The notes under the pieces were generated by a model. The model worked only from the letters and a program-made list of their open reading frames with translations. It had not been told where the DNA came from and searched no databases. A stretch of DNA of 64,000 bases from an uncultured Clostridia bacterium. Lineage in GTDB: Bacteria > Bacillota > Clostridia > UMGS1810. Positions within the stretch are counted from its first letter, which is position 1; every line of letters starts with the position of its first letter. The DNA is taken from assembly GCA_934500705.1 (NCBI GenBank), contig CAKSTI010000004.1:62001-126000 (forward strand). Direction: 5' to 3'. This document shows, in pieces, positions 52,916 through 60,447 of the stretch. The position numbers and the translations under genes were made by a program.

Positions 52916-53079
52916 GTTCGTATCCCCCGTAATTAATATTTTTTAAATTTTACCACAAAAAAATTTAAAAAAATGTCAAATCCTGCTTAAAATTAAAATA
53001 TTTGTATTGAATTTTTGCATCAACTTGTGATATACTATATGGGATTGCGTATTATACGACAAAAATTTACCGGCGAGTG

Positions 53080-53739
53080 ATGTTATTGACAGAATTTTAC
53101 CCAAAGTGCGGAATAACGTGCGAAAATGACAGTTGCAAACGACACTTTTACAAATACATATTTTTTGCGAGCATAATAGACATAGACCGTGGAGGCAAAT
53201 CTGCCGACGCTGTAATGAACGGCGGGGCGGTCAACCGTGTCAAGTGCCCGTTTTGCGGCTGCGAATTTACATACGAAACTCCGCTTATGATATTTTCGCA
53301 AAAGTACAAAATTTACACCGCATCAACATTTGACGAACAGTTCATATACACGTCCGCCTTTGAGAATGCACTCAGAATTGCCGGAGAAACAGACCTGAGG
53401 CTTCGGCTGACGCAGTTTGCGTTTGAGGCTGAGGAGAAAATCCGCCTTGCGGCGTTTGGACTAAGCGATGCAAAAGCTGAAATGTTTAAACTGGTTCGCT
53501 TTGAAAATTACAAAGATATGGACACGGCATACGAGTACATTGTGTTTGACAAACTAACGGACAACACACTCATATTTACGCACCGTGACTATACGGACAA
53601 AATACTTGAAGCATATGAAATAAGCTGCGATGAATACAAGCGTTTTTCGCCCGATGTTTCCGGAGTCAGAAACGCTTGCTGGCTGGAAATTGACAAACAA
53701 TGGGCAATCAGACGATTGGAGGATACATTATGGAAATGA
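53080..53739 (+). CDS. CpXC-domain protein
   Basis: A 219-residue protein with a zinc-ribbon-like start, including TEFYPKCGITCENDSC and VKCPFCGCEFTYETPLMI, followed by a mixed alpha/beta region (AFENALRIAGETDLRLRL). This matches CpXC-type proteins of unknown function. TTGAAT and TATACT (18 apart, about 53008-53037) make a plausible promoter. It overlaps the next gene by ten bases and is likely co-transcribed with pfp. Function unknown. Confidence 0.6.
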   Translation: MLLTEFYPKCGITCENDSCKRHFYKYIFFASIIDIDRGGKSADAVMNGGAVNRVKCPFCGCEFTYETPLMIFSQKYKIYTASTFDEQFIYTSAFENALRIAGETDLRLRLTQFAFEAEEKIRLAAFGLSDAKAEMFKLVRFENYKDMDTAYEYIVFDKLTDNTLIFTHRDYTDKILEAYEISCDEYKRFSPDVSGVRNACWLEIDKQWAIRRLEDTLWK

Positions 53740-54938
53740 ACAATATACTTGTGGGGCAGTCCGGCGGCCCGACTGCGGCGATAAACGCAACCCTTGCGGG
53801 AGTGATAGCCGAGGGCATTGCCAACCCGAATGTCGGCACTGTGTACGGCACGGTAAACGGAATAAAGGGCGTTATCGGCGACAACATAATTAACTTGTCC
53901 GAAGTTTTTTCGGACAGCAGTAAACTCGAAATTTTAAAGCAAACGCCGTCGGCATACCTCGGTTCGTGCCGTTACAAACTCTCTGCCGAAACAGACGACA
54001 TATCGGAAATCATAAGAGTTTTAAAAAAGCATAACATCGGTATCTTTCTCTACATCGGCGGAAACGACTCAATGGACACAGTCTTAAAGTTAAAGGACGA
54101 GTGTTTTAAAAACGGCATAAAAGTTATGGGAATACCTAAAACCATAGACAATGACCTTATGGGAACGGACCACTGCCCCGGCTACGGGAGCGCCGCTAAG
54201 TACATTGCTTCAACAGTTGCCGAAATTGCCCGTGATGCCCAGTGTTACAGCATTGAGAGTGTCACGCTTATCGAAATAATGGGCAGAAACGCAGGCTGGC
54301 TCACGGCGGCAAGCTCTCTGGCACGCCTCGGCGGCGGTCTTTCGCCCGACCTTATCTATCTGCCGGAAGTGCCCTTTGACACATCAGACTTTTTGTCCGA
54401 CGTAAGAAAAATGATACTTGACAGGCAGAATATTGTAATTGCACTGTCCGAGGGAATTAAGGATAAAGACGGAAAATATGTTTCCGACGAAAGTTCCGTT
54501 TTTAAAGAGGATTTATTCGGTCACGTTCAGCTCGGCGGTGCCGGAAAAGTTCTTGAAAATCTTATTAAAAAGACATACGGAATAAAGGTACGCAGTATTG
54601 AGCTTAATACTCCGCAGAGATGCGCCTCCCACATTGCATCGTACACCGACATATGCGAGTCCGCCGCAATAGGTTCTGCCGCTGTTAAAACAGCGCTCGG
54701 AGGCGAACACGGAAAGATGATGGCATACGTCAGAAAAGAAGGCTCGCCTTACAAAATAGACTTTGATTGCATAGATATTGAAAACTCCGCAAACTTTGAA
54801 AAGGAAGTTCCGCCGGAATTTATTTCCGACAGCGGCAGCGACGTTACAAGTTTGTTTACGGATTACGCTTATCCGCTCATTCAGGGAGAACTGCCGATTA
54901 TTTACAAGGACGGTATTCCGCTGCACATATCAAGATAG
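53730..54938 (+). CDS. pfp: PPi-dependent phosphofructokinase
   Basis: A 402-residue phosphofructokinase. The N-terminal VGQSGGPTAAINATLAG binds phosphate; GGNDSMDT (where ATP enzymes have GGDGS) and IPKTIDNDL are typical of PPi-using enzymes. It converts fructose 6-phosphate with pyrophosphate to fructose 1,6-bisphosphate, reversibly. ATG 53730 follows GGAGG and overlaps the end of the CpXC gene. PPi use saves ATP in anaerobes. Confidence 0.92.
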   Translation: MEMNNILVGQSGGPTAAINATLAGVIAEGIANPNVGTVYGTVNGIKGVIGDNIINLSEVFSDSSKLEILKQTPSAYLGSCRYKLSAETDDISEIIRVLKKHNIGIFLYIGGNDSMDTVLKLKDECFKNGIKVMGIPKTIDNDLMGTDHCPGYGSAAKYIASTVAEIARDAQCYSIESVTLIEIMGRNAGWLTAASSLARLGGGLSPDLIYLPEVPFDTSDFLSDVRKMILDRQNIVIALSEGIKDKDGKYVSDESSVFKEDLFGHVQLGGAGKVLENLIKKTYGIKVRSIELNTPQRCASHIASYTDICESAAIGSAAVKTALGGEHGKMMAYVRKEGSPYKIDFDCIDIENSANFEKEVPPEFISDSGSDVTSLFTDYAYPLIQGELPIIYKDGIPLHISR

Positions 54939-54943
54939 TGAGA

Positions 54944-55055
54944 ACCCGACCCGTCAGCGCAATCAGAGATTGCGGTCGGGTGCCCCGGAACCTTGTTGTG
55001 TCTGCAATTAAACAGCTCAGCCCGGAAAATTCCAATGGCTGAGCTGTTTTTTATT
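54944..55055 (+). terminator. Double hairpin terminator after pfp
   Basis: ACCCGACC/GGTCGGGT with an inner CGCAATC/GATTGCG (54944-54981) is followed by AACAGCTCAGCC (55011-55022) and GGCTGAGCTGTT (55037-55048) plus TTTTTATT, which is a clear rho-independent end. The second hairpin may serve the opposing M23 gene as well. Confidence 0.85.
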
Positions 55056-55071
55056 ACAGGCAAACGTTCCC

Positions 55072-55839
55072 TTATTCAATCGAAAAATAATCAAGAGGAT
55101 TAACGTATGCGCCGTTTAAAATCATTTCGTAATGCAGATGCGGATTGTCGAGAGCCTCGCATATTGCAGTATCCCCCACCATTCCTATCGGGTCGCCGCA
55201 TTTAACATCTTTACCTATTTTTACCATTTTTGTACTGGTCAGATTGCTGTAAACCGATTTCATACCGTCGCTGTGCTCAATAACTATTGTGTAGCCAAAG
55301 CGTGCATCCTTGTACGCATCTTCCACAACCCCGTCTGCCGTTGCGCAGACCGTTGCGCCGATATTTGCCAAAACGTCTATACCGTCGTGCAAGCGCCAGT
55401 CTTCAAGCGTTTTGGAATACACAAGTTCCTCGCCGCTCTGCCCTTTGAGCAGTTTGCCTTTAAGCGGTGCGCTAAATTTTACGGCGGCACTTGCCGCACT
55501 TATTACCGGCTCAGTTCCGTACACCTCGTCCTCGCTCACCGGCTGACTGTCGTCCGACACGGTAACCGGGTCATCGGGTGCTGCGGCGGCAGACTCGGCA
55601 ATTTGCGTTTTCTCAGTGTCGGACGGTGCAATTTCTTCGTAACCTTCGTCCGTACTGTCCGTATTGTAACTGCTAATTTGCGTTTCGTCCGCATCCCTGC
55701 GGTTTTTGCCTGTCACCCAAAACGTTCCTGCAATCACGGCGACACAGGCAAAGCACAGCCCCAAAACAGTGAAAATATCCCTAAGACTTGTTTCATTTTT
55801 GTTGTATGTTCCATAACCTTTTACACGTTCCGGTTTCAT
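55072..55839 (-). CDS. M23-family membrane protein, SpoIIQ-like
   Basis: A 255-residue protein with a short cytoplasmic N-terminus, one membrane helix (VLGLCFACVAVIAGTFWVTG near 25-45), an acidic linker and a LytM/M23 domain. Zinc motifs LHDGIDV and HLHYE are kept, but the YxHL motif is YSNLTS, like SpoIIQ proteins of spore formers. SpoIIQ forms a channel with SpoIIIAH between mother cell and forespore. ATG 55839 follows AAAGGA. A cell-wall hydrolase role is the alternative; other sporulation genes are not in the window. Confidence 0.65.
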   Translation of the reverse strand: MKPERVKGYGTYNKNETSLRDIFTVLGLCFACVAVIAGTFWVTGKNRRDADETQISSYNTDSTDEGYEEIAPSDTEKTQIAESAAAAPDDPVTVSDDSQPVSEDEVYGTEPVISAASAAVKFSAPLKGKLLKGQSGEELVYSKTLEDWRLHDGIDVLANIGATVCATADGVVEDAYKDARFGYTIVIEHSDGMKSVYSNLTSTKMVKIGKDVKCGDPIGMVGDTAICEALDNPHLHYEMILNGAYVNPLDYFSIE

Positions 55840-55883
55840 AAAATCATTCCTTTCGGTCATATAATTGCCGGAAGTGGAAAATT

Positions 55884-56669
55884 TTATTCAATATTTTTTA
55901 ACTTTACCGTACGTGACGGTGCCGAACCGAACATATTTATATATTGCTTATAAAATCCGGAATAATCGTTAAAACCGCACTCCAATGCGGCGTCAGCAGT
56001 ACGGCAGCCGTTTAGTATTTTCTCACGGGCAAGGACAAGACGCTTTTCAAGAATATATTTATAGACGGATATATTCATTTCCTTTTTGAATGTGTGGCAG
56101 AGTGTTGACTGCGAAACGCTGAGTTTCTCTGCAATCTTTGCGGTACCAATGCCGCTGCACAGACTCTCATTTATTATCTCAACGCATTTTTGTGACAGTG
56201 TTCTCTCTTTGGATAGCCTGTCACCCTGCGGGAATTGTGAAAACTCGTACAGCAAAAGATTAATTGCCGAAACAATGATGTCGTTTTTTATTCTTTTATC
56301 ACTTTCGACCGACAAAGCGGAAATTATTTTTTTAAAAAGATACTTTATGTGTCGGTTTGCGTCGGCAATCAAAACTTCACCCGGGCTTTTGAATATCGGC
56401 ATATCATTAAAGTGTACCACACATCTTAGGTAGCTGTTTTTGTCACCCGTTATGTTCATACTGTGATAGTTTGCTCTCGGAATAACCATAACAAGCTCCT
56501 GCCGCAGTGTTACGTTAGCATTATCGGCAATAAATCTCCCCTCACCGCCCATAAAAAATATTATTTCATTATATGTATGAAACTCCCTGCCAATCATTTC
56601 GCTCGGACCTGCGGCATATTTGACTGTAAACATTTCGTTTTCAAAATAATTTTTAAACAGACTGCCCAT
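55884..56669 (-). CDS. AraC-family transcriptional regulator
   Basis: A 261-residue regulator with an N-terminal cupin-like half (EFHTYNEIIFFMGGEGRFI) and a C-terminal pair of helix-turn-helix units (AKIAEKLSVSQSTLCHTFKKE and ALECGFNDYSGFYKQYINMFG SAPS region). It is divergent from the KDPG aldolase-KDGal kinase genes across three copies of a 12-base motif, so it probably controls these genes in response to a sugar acid. GGAGGGAGATG-type spacing precedes its start. Confidence 0.87.
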   Translation of the reverse strand: MGSLFKNYFENEMFTVKYAAGPSEMIGREFHTYNEIIFFMGGEGRFIADNANVTLRQELVMVIPRANYHSMNITGDKNSYLRCVVHFNDMPIFKSPGEVLIADANRHIKYLFKKIISALSVESDKRIKNDIIVSAINLLLYEFSQFPQGDRLSKERTLSQKCVEIINESLCSGIGTAKIAEKLSVSQSTLCHTFKKEMNISVYKYILEKRLVLAREKILNGCRTADAALECGFNDYSGFYKQYINMFGSAPSRTVKLKNIE

Positions 56670-56707
56670 TCATCTCCCTCCAATGCTGATATGATAACAC
56701 ATTTTCG

Positions 56708-56758
56708 CAAAAATATCAATATTTAATACAAAAATAGCAATGTACTTTGATATTTTTG
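56708..56758. promoter_or_regulatory. Three 12-base AraC-type operator repeats
   Basis: CAAAAATATCAA (56708-56719) and CAAAAATAGCAA (56729-56740) are direct repeats set 21 bases apart, two helical turns; TTGATATTTTTG (56747-56758) is the exact inverse of the first. Spacing and near identity fit binding by the adjacent AraC-type protein and possible looping. Confidence 0.6.
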
Positions 56759-56790
56759 TGTGATAGAATTTAAACAAAGGAGGTCATCAT

Positions 56791-57441
56791 ATGACAAAAA
56801 ATGAAGTTATCAAGGAAATTTGCGACAATAAAATAATTGCCATTTTGAGAAACATCGAACAGGAAAAACTTATAAACCTTGCCGAGGCCCTCTACGAGGG
56901 CGGAATACGGCTTTTGGAAATCACATTTTGTGCGGACGGCAGAGTTGACGATGCCGTCATTGCCAAAAATATACGGCTTTTGGCAGAGCACTTTAATGGA
57001 AAAATGTGCATAGGAGCAGGAACTGTTCTCACTGCCGAACAGGTACGTCTTGCACACGGCAGCGGAGCGCTCTATGTCATTTCGCCAAACGTTGACAAGG
57101 CGGTGGCGGCTGAAACTCATCTTTGCAATATGGCATATATACCCGGCGCTCTCACGCCGACGGAAGTGCAATACGCTCATCTGCTCGGTGCTGATTTTGT
57201 AAAGCTGTTTCCCGTTTCCAATCTCGGTCCGGAATATGTAAAAGCCGTAAAAGCTCCGCTTTCGCACATAAAACTTCTTGCCGTGGGCGGAATTAATCCC
57301 GGCAATATGGCTGAGTACATAAAAGCCGGTGTCTGCGGGTTCGGCATCGGTGCGAGCATAGCGCCGAAGGAGCTTTTGGGCAAAAACAACTTCGGAGCAA
57401 TTAAGACGCTTGCCGAAAAATATGTGTCGGAGGTGCAATGA
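56791..57441 (+). CDS. eda: KDPG/KHG aldolase
   Basis: A 216-residue class I aldolase that splits 2-keto-3-deoxy-6-phosphogluconate (or the galactonate form) to pyruvate and glyceraldehyde 3-phosphate. LLEITFCADGRVDDAV includes the catalytic Glu, GAGTVLTAEQVRLAH is the phosphate-binding strand, and ADFVKLFPVS holds the Schiff-base lysine. GGAGG lies five bases before the start at 56791. It overlaps dgoK by four bases. Confidence 0.92.
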   Translation: MTKNEVIKEICDNKIIAILRNIEQEKLINLAEALYEGGIRLLEITFCADGRVDDAVIAKNIRLLAEHFNGKMCIGAGTVLTAEQVRLAHGSGALYVISPNVDKAVAAETHLCNMAYIPGALTPTEVQYAHLLGADFVKLFPVSNLGPEYVKAVKAPLSHIKLLAVGGINPGNMAEYIKAGVCGFGIGASIAPKELLGKNNFGAIKTLAEKYVSEVQ

Positions 57442-58370
57442 TGCTGTATATTACAATAGACGGCGGAACAACAAACACAAGAATATGCCTTACCGACGGC
57501 AACGAAATTAAAGACAAACGGGCATATAAAGTCGGTGCAAGGGCGGGTATGGATAACCGCAGTATGCTTAAAGAAACGGTAAAAAACGGAATAAAAGATA
57601 TTCTGTCGGACAACCGTCTGAGCGAAAACGACATAGCGCAAATTCTCGCATCGGGAATGATTACGTCGGAATTCGGACTCTGCGAACTCAGCCACATAAC
57701 CGTTCCTGCCGGAATAAGTGAACTTCACAATTCAATGAAAAATGTTGCGTTAGAGGACATATCACCCATACCTTTCACATTTATATGCGGTGTAAAAACG
57801 CCGTGCACAAGCATTGACAACGCCGATATGATGCGTGGCGAAGAAACCGAGCTTATGGGAATTATAAGCGAATTTGCCGGCGAGTGCGTCTATGTGCTGC
57901 CCGGTTCTCACTCAAAGATAATAAAAACCGACAAACACGGCAGAATAACGGGCTTTACAAGTATGCTCACAGGCGAGATGGCGGCGGCTCTCTCTCAAAA
58001 CACAATTCTGAAAGACGCCGTTGATTTTTCCGGCTCCGATTTAAACGAGGAATACCTGCTTTCGGGATTTGATTTTTGCCGAAAAAACGGAATTAACAAC
58101 ACGCTCTTTAAAGTCAGAATTCTAAAAAACATATTCCGTGAAAGCGGCGACCGCACATACAGCTTTTTCCTCGGTGCGGTTCTCTGCGATGAAATTTTGG
58201 AAATACTGAAACACGGCACCGAAAAAATCATAATCGGCGGCAACAGCCGTCTTAAAGAGGCAACGCATATGCTGTTAAAGCATCGGTCAAATGCCGACAC
58301 AGTGTGCATAACCCCCGAAAAAGCCGACAGTGCGGCATCGGTAGGTATGGTAAGAATTTTTGAATATTAA
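57438..58370 (+). CDS. dgoK: 2-Dehydro-3-deoxygalactonokinase
   Basis: A 310-residue sugar-acid kinase of the DgoK family (ASKHA fold): IDGGTTNTRICL (5-16), MRGEETELMG and LPGSHSKIIKTDKHGRI in the core, and LLSGFDF. It would phosphorylate 2-keto-3-deoxygalactonate for the aldolase encoded just upstream. The dehydratase and dehydrogenase of that route are not in the window, so the pathway is only partly visible. Confidence 0.9.
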   Translation: MMLYITIDGGTTNTRICLTDGNEIKDKRAYKVGARAGMDNRSMLKETVKNGIKDILSDNRLSENDIAQILASGMITSEFGLCELSHITVPAGISELHNSMKNVALEDISPIPFTFICGVKTPCTSIDNADMMRGEETELMGIISEFAGECVYVLPGSHSKIIKTDKHGRITGFTSMLTGEMAAALSQNTILKDAVDFSGSDLNEEYLLSGFDFCRKNGINNTLFKVRILKNIFRESGDRTYSFFLGAVLCDEILEILKHGTEKIIIGGNSRLKEATHMLLKHRSNADTVCITPEKADSAASVGMVRIFEY

Positions 58371-58377
58371 CAAAGAC

Positions 58378-58474
58378 GGGGCTGTTTAAAAAGCCCTAAA
58401 ATCACAAAAAGGATTTCTTGTTGAGGTTCTTTTTTATTTTTGCGGCACTTTTTAAACAGCCCCTTGTTTTTTAT
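58378..58474 (+). terminator. Long-stem terminator after dgoK
   Basis: GGGGCTGTTTAAAAAG (58378-58393) is perfectly complementary to CTTTTTAAACAGCCCC (58448-58463), then TTGTTTTTT. The 54-base loop is unusually long, which hints at a repeat-derived end. Confidence 0.75.
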
Positions 58475-58554
58475 AAGTTCCCTCATTTTACACACAAGCG
58501 CAAAAATGCGTGTTTTTATTTTTTTGAATAATAACGATTGTTGGTTTAATACCT

Positions 58555-58583
58555 CTTGAATATTTATTTGGTTTGTGATACAA
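58555..58583 (+). promoter_or_regulatory. Promoter ahead of the interrupted gene
   Basis: TTGAAT and TACAAT with 17 bases between them, ending about 50 bases before ATG 58632. It now reads into a broken gene and the palindromic element. Confidence 0.55.
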
Positions 58584-58631
58584 TGTATGTATCTGATTGC
58601 GCATTGCGTATTTAAAAAGAGAGTTGATACT

Positions 58632-59135
58632 ATGAAAATTGAATTGCAAAAAGCAAGCTCTTAGGCAGTGGGGACTCGAACCCACATTGGTTTCACATAG
58701 CAATTTTCCCTGTAACGGCAGTAAATCCCTTGAAAATACGACAGTATTCCCTGCGTAATTTACTTTGTTACAGAAAAAATTGCTTATGTGAAACTGCGAG
58801 CACCTGCTCGGCTGAATTTTTGCAAAGAATTTCGGTGCGTAAGGGTGCAGACGGGCTGACGCCCGTCAAGACCGACAAGGCGGAAGGCTTTGTGAAAATT
58901 CAGTCGACAGGCAATGCGGGTTCGAGTCCCCACTGCCTAACCTGCCGAAAAGGATTATGAGGAATGGTATTTGGGGCATACTGACGAACCTATACCGCTT
59001 CTTGCCGACAGTGTCAGCCGTGAAATTATGCCCTGCGATGTTTCGGAAGAGAACTGGTTTATTGCCGAAAAATGTCAGGATTGGTGTCTTTGCATAGGAA
59101 GATATATATGGACTTTGGTTAACGAAAAACAGTAA
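58632..59135 (+). pseudogene. Small gene interrupted by a palindromic element
   Basis: ATG 58632, behind a promoter and a GAGAG-type site, opens MKIELQKASS and hits TAG at 58662 on entering the element. After the element the same frame resumes at 58941 (PAEKDYEEWYLG...) and runs 64 codons to TAA 59133-59135. Removing bases 58662-58940 (279) joins both parts in frame as one 74-residue product. The C-terminal part is Trp/Cys-rich (WFIAEKCQDWCLCIG) and not recognised. Confidence 0.55.
58661..58940. mobile_element. MITE-like palindromic element with tRNA T-arm-like ends
   Basis: A 280-base element whose 30-base ends are inverted copies with 28 matches: the right end reads GGGTTCGAGTCCCCACTGCC, the left its complement. 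The core GGTTCGAGTCC equals a tRNA T-loop, but no complete tRNA fits. Inside are stem A (58691-58716 with 58767-58793), a CGAGCA/TGCTCG hairpin (58797-58810), stem B (58810-58827 with 58888-58905) and ACGGGC/GCCCGT (58851-58866). No transposase is present. TA flanks both ends, but a true target duplication is uncertain. Confidence 0.6.
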
Positions 59136-59252
59136 CACCCTCTGAGGTTATTTTAATAAATTGTGAAAGAATGTCAATTTCACGTTAGAGATACAGCGTT
59201 ATCTGCGAAAAATTAAAAGAAATTTTTAAATAATTATAAGGAGTAATTGATT

Positions 59253-59549
59253 ATGGAGATTAATAAAATCAAAGACGGCACCGCACTTACGATAGAGCTT
59301 GAAGGCAGGCTCGACACGGTATCTGCCCCACAGCTTGAAACGGAACTTAAAAAAGGCATATCCGGAGTAGAAACACTTATATTCGATTTTGCAAAATTGG
59401 AGTACCTTTCCTCTGCCGGTCTGCGTGTTCTGCTTTCCTCTCAGAAGGTTATGAACAGACAGGGTCAGATGATAATTAAAAATGTCAACAGCACCATTGC
59501 AGATATTTTTGAAGTAACGGGATTTTCGGAAATACTTACTGTCGAATAA
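59253..59549 (+). CDS. STAS-domain anti-anti-sigma factor-type protein
   Basis: A 98-residue STAS protein of SpoIIAA/RsbV type. LEGRLDTVSAPQLETEL opens the fold and FDFAKLEYLSSAGLRVLL contains the serine (SSAGLR) that a partner kinase phosphorylates. Unphosphorylated protein normally binds the kinase and frees its target. ATG 59253 follows AAGGAG by eight bases. It is the first gene of the partner-switching operon and 13 bases ahead of the DUF2156 gene. Confidence 0.9.
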   Translation: MEINKIKDGTALTIELEGRLDTVSAPQLETELKKGISGVETLIFDFAKLEYLSSAGLRVLLSSQKVMNRQGQMIIKNVNSTIADIFEVTGFSEILTVE

Positions 59550-59562
59550 CGGAGAATTGGTT

Positions 59563-60447
59563 ATGGAATTTCCTGTTGATACACAGAAAATAGACCTTTT
59601 ACATAAGGAAATTATAGAGAAAATCCGCTCCGAGTACGGGCATACTCTGTCCTCGCACTCATTTGCATCTCTGTATCTGTGGCAGCACGCTATGGGGCTG
59701 TCATTGATTTGCGATAAGGATTTTTTTGCCGTGCAATGCGGCGGCGAAAATTCCAATATGTGGTTTTTCCCTTGCGGAAACGAACAAAAAACGCATAGCT
59801 TTATTTCCGAGAAAATGTCGGATAAGCCGTTTTCATTGTGCTATCTCAGAGAACGTGACGTAAAATGGCTGGATAAAAATTTTCCGGAAAAGTGGAACTT
59901 TAAGCGTGCTGAACCGTCCGACGAGTACATATGCAACGTTTCGGAATACATATCACTTGAAGGCAGTAAATTTTCTGAAATCAGGCGAAAAATACGAAAA
60001 ATTGACAGAGAGTATGATATAACAGTCCGTGAAATATCTGACAGTACCTTAAACGACGCTATGGGCGTTGCGGAAAAATGGTATGCAAAAGAGCACCATA
60101 TCGGCAAAGACGGTCTGTCGGACGATATGATTGCCGAGATTGCATTGGACGAGAGAAAGAAACTTGACATAAGCGGTATCATTATGTATGCGGATGGCGT
60201 GCCCGTCAGTGTTTTTGCAGGCTTTCCACTTACAGGCGACACGGCAGATGTTCTCATAGGAAAATGCACACTCGACGCTCCCAAGGGAGTTGCGTACTAC
60301 GCTCTGAGGGAGTACCTGCGTTCATTGGACGGAAAATACTTATACTGCAACCACGAGGAAGATTTGGGAATTGAGGGCATCAGACAGATGAAAAGCAGTC
60401 TTTGTCCCATAGAGAAAACTCATATATGGGAGGCAGACTTAAAATGA
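59563..60447 (+). CDS. DUF2156 / LPG-synthase C-terminal-domain protein
   Basis: A 294-residue soluble protein of the GNAT-like double-acyltransferase fold seen in the aminoacyl-phosphatidylglycerol synthase C-terminal domain (PF09924). Features include SFASLYLWQHAMGL near 35, SKFSEIRRKIRKIDREYD near 130, DGVPVSVFAGFPL and the end YLYCNHEEDLGIEGIRQMKSSLCP. It has no membrane flippase part, so the acceptor is unclear. It shares ATGA with the MATE gene. Role in the signalling operon is unknown. Confidence 0.75.
   Translation: MEFPVDTQKIDLLHKEIIEKIRSEYGHTLSSHSFASLYLWQHAMGLSLICDKDFFAVQCGGENSNMWFFPCGNEQKTHSFISEKMSDKPFSLCYLRERDVKWLDKNFPEKWNFKRAEPSDEYICNVSEYISLEGSKFSEIRRKIRKIDREYDITVREISDSTLNDAMGVAEKWYAKEHHIGKDGLSDDMIAEIALDERKKLDISGIIMYADGVPVSVFAGFPLTGDTADVLIGKCTLDAPKGVAYYALREYLRSLDGKYLYCNHEEDLGIEGIRQMKSSLCPIEKTHIWEADLK

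Noticed and set aside
58911..58940. A tRNA gene (GGTTCGAGTCC T-loop and CACTGCC acceptor end)
   Set aside because: No D-arm or anticodon arm fits the upstream sequence and the T-stem does not pair; the same sequence occurs inverted at 58661, so it is an element end.
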